64,000 nucleotides of DNA, taken from Pithys albifrons albifrons. Its lineage: Eukaryota; Chordata; Aves; Passeriformes; Thamnophilidae. Made by a program: the position numbers and the translations under genes. The stretch covers positions 10,778,520-10,842,519 of the forward strand of contig NC_092460.1 in assembly GCF_047495875.1 (NCBI RefSeq), in the 5' to 3' direction. Of the stretch, positions 27,501 to 41,300 are shown in pieces; position 1 is the first letter of the stretch, and every line of letters starts with the position of its first letter. The notes beneath the pieces are model-generated. The model did not search any database and had not been told where the DNA came from. It worked only from the letters and a program-made list of their open reading frames with translations.

Positions 27501-30500
27501 AACTGTATAAAAATAAACAAATTTGGCCATATTTAAAGAAAAAATCAAACCGGAAATCTATATACTTTAGAAAAGATCCTGAAGGAGAAGAGAAAGTTTT
27601 TGTCATTCAAGTTGTCTCATGCTCTTCCTGTGAAACTCAGAAATTGTGTTTCACAGACTTTAATCAATATTTCTGAAGGGGAGAATATCTGCAATCCTAG
27701 GTAAAGGTTTGTGAAAAACCCAGTATCCGTTTTCACTGCAGATCTCTGTTCCCCCACAGCACCTACATGGGAAAGGTCTGTGTGTGCCAGCCCCCTTACA
27801 CCTCTCAACTGAGCTTGCAGTACTCAGGACAACGTTGTTGGAGCTGATTTTCTTTCCCATGCATACTCTCATTCCCAACCCATCCTGACATTAAAAGGCA
27901 GGGGAAGGTCTGCAACTGCCCTGTGCTTTTAATGGCCACCTCGCTGCCAAGCCAGTAACAGTGATGGTGAAACTGTCCTGACACAGAAGGTAAAAACTAC
28001 AAGACTAGTAGGAAGGGAAAGAAACTGGTTAAAACTATTCCATTAGCCAAGGACTAGAAGATGGTCAAAAACTGAGTGCAGGGCTGTTGAGGACGACTGT
28101 GGGTGGAGGGAGGGGAAGAAGATGAAACAGCCATTGGGACAAGAAGCCTGGAAATACACTGAGTGTGGCTCAAGGGCAGCTAGCAGAGATGGAAATGTAG
28201 GTCATTTACACTGAGTGAGTTCAGCCTAGTGAGGACGGTGTCCTTTGGGTCCCTCTAAGGTCACTGGAGAAACCTATCCAACTAGATTGCTGGTAATGGT
28301 GACTAAACTAAGCTCCTAATTTGAACTGCCTTCTGGAAAAACCTTTCTCACCAGGGAAATGAGCCTCCAGAAGGTGAAGTTAGATTGTAAATAAGAAGCT
28401 GTGACAAAGGCAAAGGCATGAGAAGATTCATTGCCAGGTTTGAGCTGAAGAAAGGGTTTTGGGAATTCATTTGGGAGTAGCAGAACTCAGTTTCTTCTCC
28501 TTCTGCTTATCAGTCCAGGTCTCTCCTACAGATGTGTGAATGATGCTCCTGAAGAACTAGACTCCACCTTACCCTCCACCAGTGTTTGTATGTGTTGCTA
28601 AGCAAATCAATTAATCCAGTTTTCCCAGCTTGTCAGTCATCCTCTTAGAGATCCAACAGGAGACCCTAAAGTCTGATCAGCAAAACTGTTGAGCATTCAC
28701 AGCTAGAACTGAACAGAGCTGGAATTATGCTTTGCACGTATAAAATATTTTGCAAGTGCCATGAAGTCAGAGAAAAGACTTAATCAAGTCCCAGACAATC
28801 AAAAACCTTCAGCAATGTTTTATTATGGTCTTCATATCTCTGTTTTCCATCTGTCCAAACAGGAGTGCAGTATCCCCTCATTTTATTTAGACGTTGTGAA
28901 AATAGATTATTTCATGTCTGTGAAGCACCCAGATACAATAACAATGACTGCTGAAGGAAAGCTCCCAAGGAAATTAAGAATTCTGTATTCAGAACAAGCT
29001 TTGAATAGTGTGCAGTAAATAAGCCATGGGGTACACACTAAACAATGAAGACAAAAGAAAATATTAAATAGCTGCTCATTAAGTGAGCAATATCCATCCT
29101 GCACTTTAAACAGAGCAGAGATTTAATAGTATGTGAGTCTGTGATTAAAGATAATGCCCTAATGCATATGGCACAAAGGCCCTAGCAAATTTGTAGCAAC
29201 AACTTAAATTCTTGCATTCCCTAAGTTTTGAGTGTTTAGCTTGGACACTTTTTGAGAATGCCAAACACTCTTAATTTAGCTTCACACAAAAAGAGACATA
29301 GATCAATAAAGATTAGAGAGGGGGGTGGGTTCCAAAACTGGCTCTAGAGAAAGTCCAAGTGTCTGGATTCAGTACATATTAGGGAAGAAAGCTGACCACA
29401 GCTTTTTATCTGGATCCAGATGTCCTCAAATTTCACAACTAATCAAGTCTTGTTTCTGCTTTGGCATCCTCTCTACTGTGATTTGTTCTCCCTAAGATGG
29501 GAGAGCATTTCTATGAACCTCTTCATTATCTTGACCATCAGAAATGTTGCAGTACTAATCCTAACACTAAATTCTACTTATTCTTGGTAAATATAGAAGG
29601 TCTTGTTTAGCAACACCATTAAAAAAGGATGAGGTAGGTACAGGTCTTAAGCAGCTTGGGTAATAGAGGGCAAAACATGTATTTTTCACCGTGAGACTAC
29701 AAAGGATAGGACAGATACCACATCAGGAGCACAGGGCATCCCAAACAGGGTAAGGATGGAGCAGGAATGGATGCAGCCCTGTTGAAACTGTAAATCTCTG
29801 CAGCCTTGCAGGCATTCTCATGTCACACCTCCTAGAGCTCTCCAGCCACACCGAAACAGTGGACAAGACAAAATCCAACAAAAAGCAACTGGAGTGACCA
29901 CACCACAGGGAAAGACACAGGAGTATCAGAGAATTGCATTCTGAGCTTTGTCCTGGCACATTAAGAAGCTGGGTACTCACCACGCACTGCGATCCCACTG
30001 CCCACAGGGAGTACTGGAAAAGCAGACTCAAAGAGGTAGGAAATCAGAGGATGCAGGTAGCAGGTCTCCTTTCCAAGGCAGACTAATCATTCAGCTGCAC
30101 CTGCTACTACAGCCTGCAGCATTCCCTTGAAATTAGCTTCAGCTGTAGCATGTGAAGCAGTAGACAACCAAGAGGTCATGTGCCATTTCACATAACCAAG
30201 TATTTATATATGTGTTGTGCTCAAGATCTTTGGCTTTTAAACTTCCAGGTACACCAACAACAGAACGTTCATGCAGGTCGTTGTGCACTGCAAGTTACAC
30301 AGAGCTAAGACAGTGCTCATTTCAGGGACACAGTCACACCATTCCACACACACCTGCTCCTGCAGGACTGCTTTTACAAAGTCTTTACTCTTAAAAATTT
30401 AACCAAAATGTAAAGCAGCTGTAAAATTTTCTTTTATACAATAATTTATCTCAAATGTCTTGAAAAGAATCTGTCAACAAGAAAGATCAACTGCAACACT

Positions 30501-31401
30501 GTATTATAAAGAACTTTATTTTATGATGGCTGAAAGCTTTTGCTTTTATCCAGTATGAACTTGTCAGCAGTCAGGAAATTATATGGATGTTTGCTCTTAA
30601 GTCCTGAGGTTGAGGTTAGAAGCTCCTGATCCACTTGTTTTGTTCACTTCAGTATCTGTCCAGAAATGATAGAAACAGCACAACAGAGGAAAAAAGTATT
30701 GACATAACTGGGAAAAAAAAGGAAGCAAAATCAATTCTAATCTATTCTACTCCTCACTGGATTGGCAGCCAGAAACTTCAATATTCTAATCCTGGCCACT
30801 GAATCTCATTTCCCATATGAGAACACAGGAATACTGCTTTCTAATACCTGAGAGCCACGTCTGCTTAAGACCTAATTCCTGCTCTAAGGAGGAAAATTTC
30901 TATGTTTTCTAAACTACAGACAACTCCTGTTAGTCTCTGAAGCAGTAATGAGTAAATAGTAATTGCATTATATATGTGCACAGAGGTGTGAAGACCTCAG
31001 CTGTTACACAGCCATGGACCCTGACCTGTTACTGCAGGTATCACAGCAAAGCTGAAAATCCATTCTCTTCATAGAGACACTTCCACTGGCATGTGGCATC
31101 CTAAATCCTGCCTGTAATCCCACACCAACCAGCCGACACATTTGCAGCACTTCTCAGCGTGCATCTCCCTCTACAGCTACACAGCAAATCCACCAGACAA
31201 AATACATATTCAATGCCTAAGACCTGCTTTGCTCCCAGTGTCCCGAGCGAAGCTCCCAGGGCTGCAGGAGGACCGGCACGGACCTTTCCCAGCTAATTTG
31301 GAGCAACACCGTCATCTAGTGGAGGCCATCCTGGGGGAACCAGCTCTCAGCGCCAAGCCTGGAGCGAGAGGGGAAATAGTCACCCACCTCGAACTGAGTA
31401 C
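21533..31401. other. Gene-poor tract
   Basis: About 10 kb of AT-rich sequence with homopolymer runs (for example C9 near 23,470 and A10 near 23,503) and no credible exon, RNA gene or recognised interspersed repeat. Open frames are under about 105 codons and look random. Confidence 0.55.
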
Positions 31402-31530
31402 CACAGAATCACAGAATATTCTGAGTTCGAAGGGACCCATTAGGATCATGGAGTCCAACTCTTAAGTGAATGTCCCATACAGAGATCAAACCTACGACCT
31501 TGGTGTTATGAGCACCGTGCTCTATCAACT
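31402..31530 (-). mobile_element. tRNA-Ile-derived SINE with CR1 tail (TguSINE1-like)
   Basis: On the minus strand the left part reads like the body of tRNA-Ile(AAT): TTGATAGAGCACGGTGCT, then CATAACACCAAGGTCG, then a TΨC-arm-like GGTTTGATC. It is followed by about 60 bases ending in the CR1-type 3' sequence (GGGTCCCTTCGAACTCAGAA, then ATTCTGTGATTCTGTGG). A tRNA-Ile head fused to a CR1 tail is the design of TguSINE1, which I recall as a passerine SINE moved by CR1 machinery. The first 15 or so bases of the tRNA (acceptor stem and most of the A box) are missing or diverged, so the copy is 5'-truncated. The anticodon triplet has changed from AAT to CAT. Confidence 0.75.
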
Positions 31531-31616
31531 TGCTTCTTCTCACTTTTAAGCTGCTGTGACTATCAAATAGGAATCCTGTGCTTTTCTTTCCCCCTTATTC
31601 TCATCTTTCCCATAAA

Positions 31617-31658
31617 CCCATTTTGAAAAGGGTACTACCCATTTTGAAAAGGGTACTA
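31617..31658 (+). repeat. 21-bp perfect tandem duplication
   Basis: Two head-to-tail identical copies of a 21-base unit beginning CCCATTTTGAAAAGGG (31,617-31,637 and 31,638-31,658). Perfect identity implies a recent duplication or replication slippage. It lies between the SINE and the CR1 fragment. Confidence 0.9.
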
Positions 31659-31861
31659 AAAAGAAACATGTTTACTGCTGCCTTAACTGGAAGGTTCATT
31701 AGAGCAACTGCTAGAGGTCTGTGATTCAACATGTTCAAGCACAAACACTTTCCAGTGCTGGGATTTGGTGCACTACGAATAGGGAGTTACCAGACTTTGC
31801 CGGGCAGAGCAGTCCTGTTCAGACAAAACTCTGCAGAAACAAAACCTGATTTTGTATAGAG

Positions 31862-32388
31862 ATCATAGAACCATAGAATGGTTTGGGTTAGAAGGGACCT
31901 TAAAGATCATCTAGTTCCAAAGCCCCTGCTGTGGACTGGGACACCTTCCACTAGACCAGGATGCTCCAAGCCCTGTTCAACCTGGCCTTGAATACTTCCA
32001 GGGATGGAGCAGTCACAGCTTCCCTGGGCAACCTGTGCCAGCACCTCACCACCCTCACAGGGAAGAACTTCTTCCTAATACCTAACCTAAACCTACTCTC
32101 TGTCAGTCTGAAGCCATTCCCCTTTGTCCTGTCATTATATGCTCCAGTAAATAGTACTGGAGGGACAGAATTAGGTCACCCTGAAGCCTGCTCTTTTCCA
32201 GACTGAACAATCCCAATTTTCTTAGCCTTTCCTCATAGAAGAGGTACTTCACCCCTTAATCAGTGTGGTGGGCTCTTCTGGACTCGCTCCAACAGGTCTT
32301 TTTCTTTCCTATGCTGGGGACCCTAGAGCTGGATGCAGCACTCAAGATGGGGTCTCACCAGAGCAGAGGGGCAGAATCACCTCTCTCC
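31862..32388 (-). mobile_element. CR1 LINE, 5'-truncated 3' fragment
   Basis: The plus strand begins with the reverse complement of the classic CR1 3' end (catagaatggtttgggtt, agaagggaccttaaagatca, tctagttcca). It continues through the usual interior landmarks: 'caacctggccttgaatactt', 'cagggatggagcagtcacag', 'gggaagaacttcttcctaat', 'tggggtctcaccagagcaga'. The element therefore lies on the minus strand and retains about 530 bp of its 3' end. The reading frame is broken and it cannot encode a working reverse transcriptase. CR1 is the dominant avian LINE and is usually 5'-truncated like this. Confidence 0.92.
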
Positions 32389-35300
32389 ATAAACGTGAGA
32401 CCTGTAGAACATTCTAAAAGCCTTAAGCAGGCCTGTTTTCTCCCCACATGGCAAAAAAGAGTATTAGCACCCACTTAGAGGTGGTGAGATCCTGTTGCTA
32501 GGATCCCACTTCAGGTTCTTTAGAAGAATTGTTATTGAACAACATATTCAAGTTTGTCTCTTCGGCTTTCCAGTTTGAGTAGTCCAGTTGAAAAATTTCA
32601 TAACATACCTTCAGATTGCTCATTTTCCCCAACTAAATTTCTTCAGCTGAACTTGAAGAAGTTGGTGCTTGCTATGTTTGAGAGATTCCTGTGCAGGTGT
32701 TTCATGGGGGAAAACAAAAATACAGAAACCATGTACATCAGAGCCCAGCAATGGCTAACCAATTTGCTAAAAAAGTGGCACTTTTAGCAGAATGGGTCCA
32801 ACTCCTTCCTACTATGCAGTTATAGTGAACAGAACCATATCTAGGTCTGTGCTAACATACAGACCTCGTTATATAAACATTGTGATTCCTGGTAAAATTA
32901 ACTGTCCAGGATCGTCTCAAGTGAAGAGAAAACTTCATTATCATATCCTTTGTTTAAGTTACAAAGTTCCTCTTACTCTGTATACATAATTTAATTTTCA
33001 AATGCCTGTTCTATTACACTGATTCCTTAAGTCAATTTAAAGCAGAGAATATCTCAGAAGGAACATCACAAAATTGCAGCTTGCTCTCATAATTTAGGTT
33101 TCTCCTGTAGGCTTTACGTAGCTTGTTTTAACAATGGAAGCTCAAGAGGATTTTGTGTTCTTCCCTCCCCTGATTTTCCCCCAGGGAAGGCAGCATTGCT
33201 AATAAAACCCACAAAGATCAACCCTAAAAATAAATATCTGCTGTTGGTCTAGACAGCTCTGGCTCTTGAAAGAATTTGAGCTGGGTGGTAATTACACTTC
33301 ACTTTTGATCCATATATGAATTCAGTACTGGCAAGATGTGTCAGACCTTCATCTTTCTATTCTCCCCTGATCCATCCATCAGCATTTACAAAGCATTCAT
33401 CATAGCAAGAACAGCACTGGAGATTGAAGTCCTTTGTTCATTCACACTGCAAACAGCGCAGACAACAATAGTGGAAGCTTCTTCTTTACATTACCCTGCC
33501 ATCATTCTTGCACCATGACCAGAGAGAACAAGTTTAAGGGTGAGAAAGCACCCATTTTATTCATCAGCTTATGTTATAAATTTGCGTGCTTTTAAGGTCT
33601 CTGCCAGGGAAGGCATCTCATCTCTCTCTGAATGCTGAGCTTCCATTCTATCCTTAGACCACCATGACTTCAACATGGCTATTACATTACTAATAAGTAG
33701 CAGACTAGGAGGTATCAGTTTTACAAGAGAATGCTTATCTGATGATAACACCATGAAAATCTGGTGAGCACTGCTTAAACACAAGAAAGGGAAAGGAAAC
33801 TCTCACCATTCCTCTCCTCTGCTACTGTAGAGACTGTTTTTATGCTTAACGTCTGTCCTTGAAGAATCAGCTCAACAGCTTATTTGGTAGTGAGCAGATT
33901 TTTATTCTTTCAACTGATGGCCTTTACAAAGTCTTGTCCTCAGTCTCTCAGATCTTGGTGCAAAAACTATGTAATGACAAATACAACAACTATTCCAGCA
34001 TCAGAAACTGAAAAGGTATTTTTATGACAACTGGATTTCCCATTTTGATCAGAATGCTCTCCTGTCTAAGTTCACTTTACTAGCTTCTAATTTGCCAGTT
34101 GCCAGATGATCGTGACTTATTCAGTATATATACTTATATAATTCTTTTCCTTTTCTCAGTGTTTCTATTACCTTGCACCACCACTATTGTAAAAACAACT
34201 GAAAATGGGGAAAACAAATCTAAGTCTAAATCCTGCCTTTGCCTCTTCACAAAACTTGATTCTTCTCTTTCATGGTAAAGGCCTTCATTAATTTCACTTC
34301 AAGGAAAGAATTTCAAGGGAGGAATAGTATTACTCACTTGCCTGCTGCTCTTGGCAGGCAGTGACATGTACAAAGCAAAGCCACAGGTCCTGTTATTGCC
34401 TTCAAGTTAGAGAAAAAGAGAGAGAGAAACAAAGGCATTGCTATTTCAGAGAAAGAAATGCGTAATGGGTATTTTGTGGGTCACACTAACCTGTATGGAC
34501 ACTTCCAAGTAATTCTTTGAAACCCGAGGTCTTCAAGAGGTCACTTGTTTCGTAAGCATCCATTTACAGTAAACTTAGAGAACATACAGCTCTGGATCAA
34601 CTAAGTCTCAATTCTCCTCCTTTCTCTTGAAGATTGGTTGAGATCATGTCAGGATCACTCGTGTAGTTTCAGGCTCGGTTGTGGGGCTTTATACCAGTAT
34701 CAGGCATCACAGATTAAAAAAAAACAAACATATCTGAAGTTGTTTCATAAAGTGAAGAGAATGTTTTCAAGCTCCAGGAAAACATTTCTTTAGGAAAAAG
34801 CTGAACTTGAGAATGCTGTTTTCAGTGCAGTTAAGACAATTCCTGTCAGTAATCCCTTACCTTTAATTTCCAATTTCATTTCAATGCTCCTTGCTGAATT
34901 CAAGACAGACTGAAGACAGAAACATGGTGTGCGTTAGCACAGCACCTAACACAATGAAATCCCAATATCAGTTTGGGTTTTCAAGCAATACCAAAACATG
35001 AACAGGAATAATTATGAAAAATTATCATGTTTCAGGGCCTTCTGACTAGACCTGAATACCACTGGTCTCTAGATCAGAGACTGACAGCCTATAGACCAAA
35101 TCTGACTTATGAGTCTGTCCCAGTCCCAAATGATTTTGCACCATAAGGTCTCTGGCTTATGTTCAGAGGTGGATGTAGCTGTGGGAGCTGAGGCAGTTAT
35201 CACTCCCATCTGTTTACACCATTTTTATGCCAGAGTTCACAGGTCACACTATGAAGAGGATTTAATGATATATTGTAGTCCTGTTCAGTTACCATGTAAT

Positions 35301-38300
35301 ATAGCTTGTTTTATTGACATGAACCAAAGTTAGCTGCAGTCTTTGCTAACACGTTAGACCAGGAAGTGTGACAGTGCAAGAAAAGAAAAGGACAAAGTTG
35401 GTGGGGAAGGCAATGATATGACAGCCATACCTGCCTGTGACTGCAAAGCTGATCCTTAATACAATACTACATGGTTCAAAAGCTCTCCAAAAGTGCTATT
35501 AATTATTTGGCCAGAAACTGAACACTCTCCATCTAGGTAACTCTAATTTTGGTTCACAATTGTATCACTTGTACCTTAAGTAAATCACTTAACAGCAGGA
35601 CTTCAACTTTGCACATCAAAATTGCTTATTGTCAAAGCAGCTAGAAGAGAGCTGGAAGAGAGAGGTAAAGGTTAGTTAGCTGGTGTTTGCTGCTGAAGCT
35701 GAGCAATCTCCAATGACTGCAGTGAACCTCCAGGCCCTCTGAAGTTTTGTGTTTGATTCAGGCCAGTCAGAATTTTATATGTGGAATTGACAGCAAATAC
35801 AGACCAGTCTCTCTTGAGAATTCAGCCTTAGACATGCTGAGATAGGAGTTCAGGAGTTTAGGAAGGGTTGTGTGGCGATGAATACGATAGAAAAAGGATT
35901 AATAATGCTACAAGCCACACTCTGAAATCAGAAGTTTCCAAGAACCTGGAACACATGAGAAAGTAAAAACAATCAGCTGACAGCTTCCTTTAGCCCAGTG
36001 CATTGTTTTCAACAGTAAGGTAAAGAATATAAGAAATAAGGTGTGTGGATAGAGCAATTCTTCCCCAGAGACATCCTCCTACTCTTCAGCAATCAACAGT
36101 TTTTCACTGAGAGATCACACCAGATCTATTGTGTTTAACAATCACAAATGGATTTACCCTCCATAAATTTTCCTAATACCATTTTTAACCTACATTTACT
36201 TCTGACCTTCATACCGTCTCATGGTAATAAATTTCTAAATGTAATTAGGAGTTGCACAAAAAAGTTCCTTCCGTGTTACCAGCTATAGAGACACAACTGG
36301 TCAGTGCCATCTAGCTAGTGGCCAGAGCAATGCTTGTTCCTGCACAAAGTACTAGACTTCATTAACATTCTGTCTAATTATATGACACCTAAGTGTGTTT
36401 AAATCATAATGATTTAACACAACCTTAAAAATAAAAAAAAAAAAACCTGTATTTACAAGAGCAAGCAATGTTGGGTATCATCCAAAGAGCCTCCTCTAGG
36501 AATACTCCCTACCCAGTGTCTAGACCAACAATATTTAGATAAAAATCTGAATCCTGACCACTTCGCTGGAATCTTAGGTATGTAGATCATCACATATCCC
36601 TAATCGGAATACCTCTCTGCATGCTACATGCCACTGCTTTGAGAGCAATGGGACAGCACACTGCAAAAAGTTTATTAAAATCCTGTAACAGATGGAGGGG
36701 GAAAAGCCTCTGCATTCTGCACCCAGTTGCCTCAATCTCTCCCCACCAGAACTGTTACGTCTCAAAGACAGAAGCCAAAAGATGGATGCACAAGCTGTGT
36801 TCACTTCTGTAGCTGCCTGCAGCAACCCAGTTGATAAACAACAGCCATTTCAGCTGAAGAATTAGAAAAACTAACTACATTGCTCATTGGTGGCATTTCC
36901 AGGGGAGAGCAGTGTCACAGGATGAAACAAAGAAAACCAGAACCTTCTGCAAATAGAGATTTCAGCATCTGCATAGCTCACAGGAGTATTTAACACTCAG
37001 CATCTGTCTCTGAAGGTGAAACTTTCTATACTGGTCTCTGATGGAACAACTACATGTAAATAAATTGGCGCCATTAACTCACCAGGGTCTGAAACATATG
37101 GGGACAAGCCAATGGACTTTTTTTCTTCCAATAATAAGCTGTTTCTGTCATAGAAATAATCTTAAAGTTTGCTGACACTGTAATTAAGAATTAAAGCTGC
37201 AGAAAAATGTGAGGTTTGCTAAAACACAATAGATATCTTTTATACATACAATATATGGCACCAAAATATTCAGTGTTCTGGGGAGGATAATTAATCAATG
37301 TTCTCTTGCTGAAGTTCTTCTAATTGTCTGTGATGGGCTGTGTTGGGGGTGACTATTGAGTTTTAACAGGGAACAAGATCAGACACTATGGGGAATACTT
37401 GCACAAATAAAGATTGCATGATCAAGATCTTTGATCTGGGAATTGCTATTCTGTAATCATCTGTAAAGCACCAGGAGTGCCACTGGCACAGTATATAAAA
37501 TAATAAACGATTAACAATAAATCATGTAATTAAATCTTCACTTCGAACATTCTTTTCATAATTCTTGCCTCAGATTTAAGTTCCCACATCAGACATGTTA
37601 GGTCCTCATAATATTATTAAAGTTCCTACACTTCAGCTTTTAAAATTACCCTAGGGATCTATTGTTTCTTTGTTTAATGTGTTTATGAGCCAAAGGCCCC
37701 ATTAAATACAATAGAGAAACTCACAGACCTTTAAAAACTTTGCCACCAGAGACATTTCTTAGGAAATAGGACCATTTTTGTCATTCCATCGTGTAACTAT
37801 TGGAAAGTCTATTGATCAGAGAAGTTCTAGGAGAAAAACAGAAAAAACACTCCAGCTCCATGGACCATCAAGTCATTAAAGCTCCAAGGCTAGACAGGCA
37901 GAACTGCTGCACACAGCATTGCATTTAGTCATTCACACAATCCTATATTAACAGTATTTTCTATTATTGCTTTAAATGCCTCATCACCTTTGTAGATACC
38001 ATCTGTAAGGACAAGGAAAAGACCAAGCCTCCTTGTTTTTCCTTGGTCTGGAAAATAAGGAGATGAGCACACTGTAAGTTGTCCCCTACAGATTTGAATG
38101 GAACATTTGATCAGAGATATGCAGCCAAACCAGCAGCAATTTTGACTATCAAACAACTTTTAAAAGTGAATTTACCTCTACCTTCAAAGAGACCTAAATA
38201 TGGTGAGAGAGACTATAGAGAGGAGAGAAGGATGAAGCCACTGTCAGTGTGCTGAAAAAGCTGGAGTTTGCTAGAGGCACACTTCATGGTCTGAGCACTT

Positions 38301-41300
38301 GTTGAAAATTATTTGACATTGTAATCCAGTGTGAGTTCTGGTTTATTTTAGAGGGGTTATCTTATCCAGCTGCCAGGTTCTTCTCAATTGCTTGCCACAC
38401 TTCTCTAAAAGGTAAAACTCAATCAGAATTAATTTAAGTCTCCTTGGTGAAGCCACAGAGGATAAGTTGGGGTGCTGTGATTTATCAATGCAGCTTCACA
38501 ATTCAGACACAGAGCTAAGTGGGGAGTTCACACTTGTGTAGAAGTGCACCCAAGGGATGTTGAGGGTTACTATTATGTAAAAGCCTAAGTCTAAAATGAA
38601 AAATGCCTGGTATCAAGCTGAGCAACACCATGCCAGTGAAGATGGTTCATCTGCAGTTGAGCTGACAGTTTCTCAACATAAAAGAGCTTAGAATGGGGTT
38701 AGTGTGAGCCATGGATGAAATGGAAATTCCTTTGGCCTTGACTAATGCATTTTAAATGACTCCCACTTAGGGTCAGAAAATTACAAGTTCTATTTTGTTA
38801 AACAGTTAAAAAAACCCAAATACAATCTGCGTTAGGCTGGAAAGTTCTACATTCCAGTGAACACAAGGGATGGTGAACAGAGCCTGTGGGCCAAACACAG
38901 CCCACGCAGAGCTTCACACTGTTGAAGCTTTTATCTTAAGCACCCTAAGGTACAGCCTGCAGAGACTACAAGATCTCAACGTGCAGGACTCCATCTTGCT
39001 CCAACCCAATGCATGTCACATGCCAGGACCTGCACCTTCTGTGAGCTGCACGGTCACACCACAACTGAAGAGGCTCACAGCTCACTGTGTAAGTATTCAG
39101 GAGGTGGGGGGCTTAATCTGGATTTCAAAAGGATGATACCTAAGAGCAATTTCTAAAACCAGCATGGTTCCCATAGGGCTGCTTCTTGTTCAGGAGTTAG
39201 TAATGGACAATAGACATATTCACCCATCAGTCTGCTGATTCCTGATCAACTGCATTCTCTTGTAATGTATGTCCCAAGCTAGTATTTACAAGTCACTAAA
39301 AAATATTAAATGTGTTTCCCTCCTACCTCACAAAATTCATATAGGAAACAAGTATATGTTTTGTTGTAAAGATATCTGAAAAAGGAAGGAATAAGGTCAT
39401 GCAAAATTTCACACAAACAAGGGAATTTTCATGGTAGATAATTTATATCTCATGACCCAGTGTTAAGTAAGGAGTGTTTGAAAAATGAAGTTTGGATAAA
39501 TGAATATACAACTGTATATCTGTAACACCTTTACAGGACTTCAAGGTATAACCCTAATGAAGAAATTTGGTAGCATAACCTACCTTCCCAAATTGCTAGT
39601 GGAAAGTTATTATTATAATTAATATAGAAGTGATATCTTACTATTAAAAAATGTTGCAGACAAGTTCTCAATACACCTGTGAAATAGCTGAGAACAGAGT
39701 TGGCATGCCAGGAGTTTCAATCAAGTCAGTTTACAGCTTAGTGCAGATCCAGAGCTACCAGTACAAAAATCCTTACACAAATAGCAGTTTTGCTAATGAC
39801 AGATAAGTTATTTAACTGTAGTAACAGAGTAAGAAAGGACTAGAATAAATTTGTGATTTGTCATTCCTAAATGGATCAAATCTGAGGATCACAACCTGTT
39901 TCTTAGCCTAGCATTCTATTCTGTCTTTTGAGTTATCTTTAGCTGATTTGAACTTTACAGCAGTCTGATCAACCACTATCAGCTGATAGTTTAGAGAAAG
40001 AGATTGAGTTATTCAGGATAGTGGTTTTTTTTTTTAAGATTGACACTCAAAAATATATTTTCATCTTTATAATACTATACCCATATGGAAACTGAAAATT
40101 ATTTTCTGCCAACACTAATCACTTTTATTTACATTATGTGTTGAAGAGAACCAAATTTTATCCTGTAGGCTCAGTTTAATTCCTCCTCTAATACCTTCAG
40201 TATTGGAAATGCCAGATTCCTCTGTATTAACAGTATAATGGGGGAAAAAGTGATCCATATACTCATGGTCCAGGCTGCATTACTGGGCTCTAGGATTTAA
40301 GAGACCCCTTCAGCAGTGTACCCCATTTGCAGTTCTGCCAAGGTCTTGGCATGCAATCTTGAACCAAACGTTTAATTGTAAAATCCTGCTTTCTTCAGAT
40401 GAAAGAAATTAGATAACAATTTATAGCCTCCTTTTTAAATGCTCTCAGATTTATGAATGAAGCAATCCTTCTTCCCTCGCTGCTGCATTCCTGCAATGGT
40501 TTTTGGTCAGAAACAAAGGATGTTGGGTTAGAAGGGTGACCAATAAGAAATTTAAAAACAAAAGGAACCTACAGGGACAGCATGACCTGCAGTCGTTGCT
40601 TCTGCTGCTCTCAGACACACAGCAAGGATTAGCTGTCACCCTACACAACTTCCTAGAACACCACAACAGTAAAAAAATAGGAAAACAAAACCCACCAAAA
40701 CCTAAACAAAACAACAACAAAAAAAGGTAAGACAAAGTCTCTTGTCCCAAGCTTACTGCTCAAAGGACACAAAATACTATGTACATTCCTAACTTATAAA
40801 GAGTATTTATTTGGAAAAAAACTGAGAGCGAATCTTATGGAAATTAACCCTTGCATCTCTGGATGCTATTACTACATGCAGAACTTCCAGATTTCTCAAA
40901 AAATTCCTAGTCCTTTGAAGCAGAAAACATTCTGATCAGTTTCTCACGTAACCATCCAGCCCATAAACAGCAGAGCCAGGCTGAAGGAAACAGTTATACA
41001 ACAGAGCCTGTGAGAGAGAAAAAAACGCTTGAGGCCAATTGGCTGCTTACATCATATATTTTCATGCTCTGTTTACAGACTCTCTGTATAGGCATCTCAC
41101 AATTCTGCTGTATAAGACGTGGGTGAGTATCTTCAGATGAAATAAGAAGAAACCCAAACTGCTTACTGAATGCTCATCTCAAATTTCAACTGAGCAGTCT
41201 TTTAAGTGTCACATGTTTAACTGAGGGGTTTTTTGTTTCTTTTTTCAAATGTCTAAACCTTAATATATTGGCTACGTGTGTTGAGTGGATGTACCTTCCA

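Noticed and set aside
30511..30530. Minus-strand AATAAA near 30,515 as the end of another gene
   Set aside because: An isolated hexamer in AT-rich DNA with no exon, downstream GU element or coding frame to go with it.
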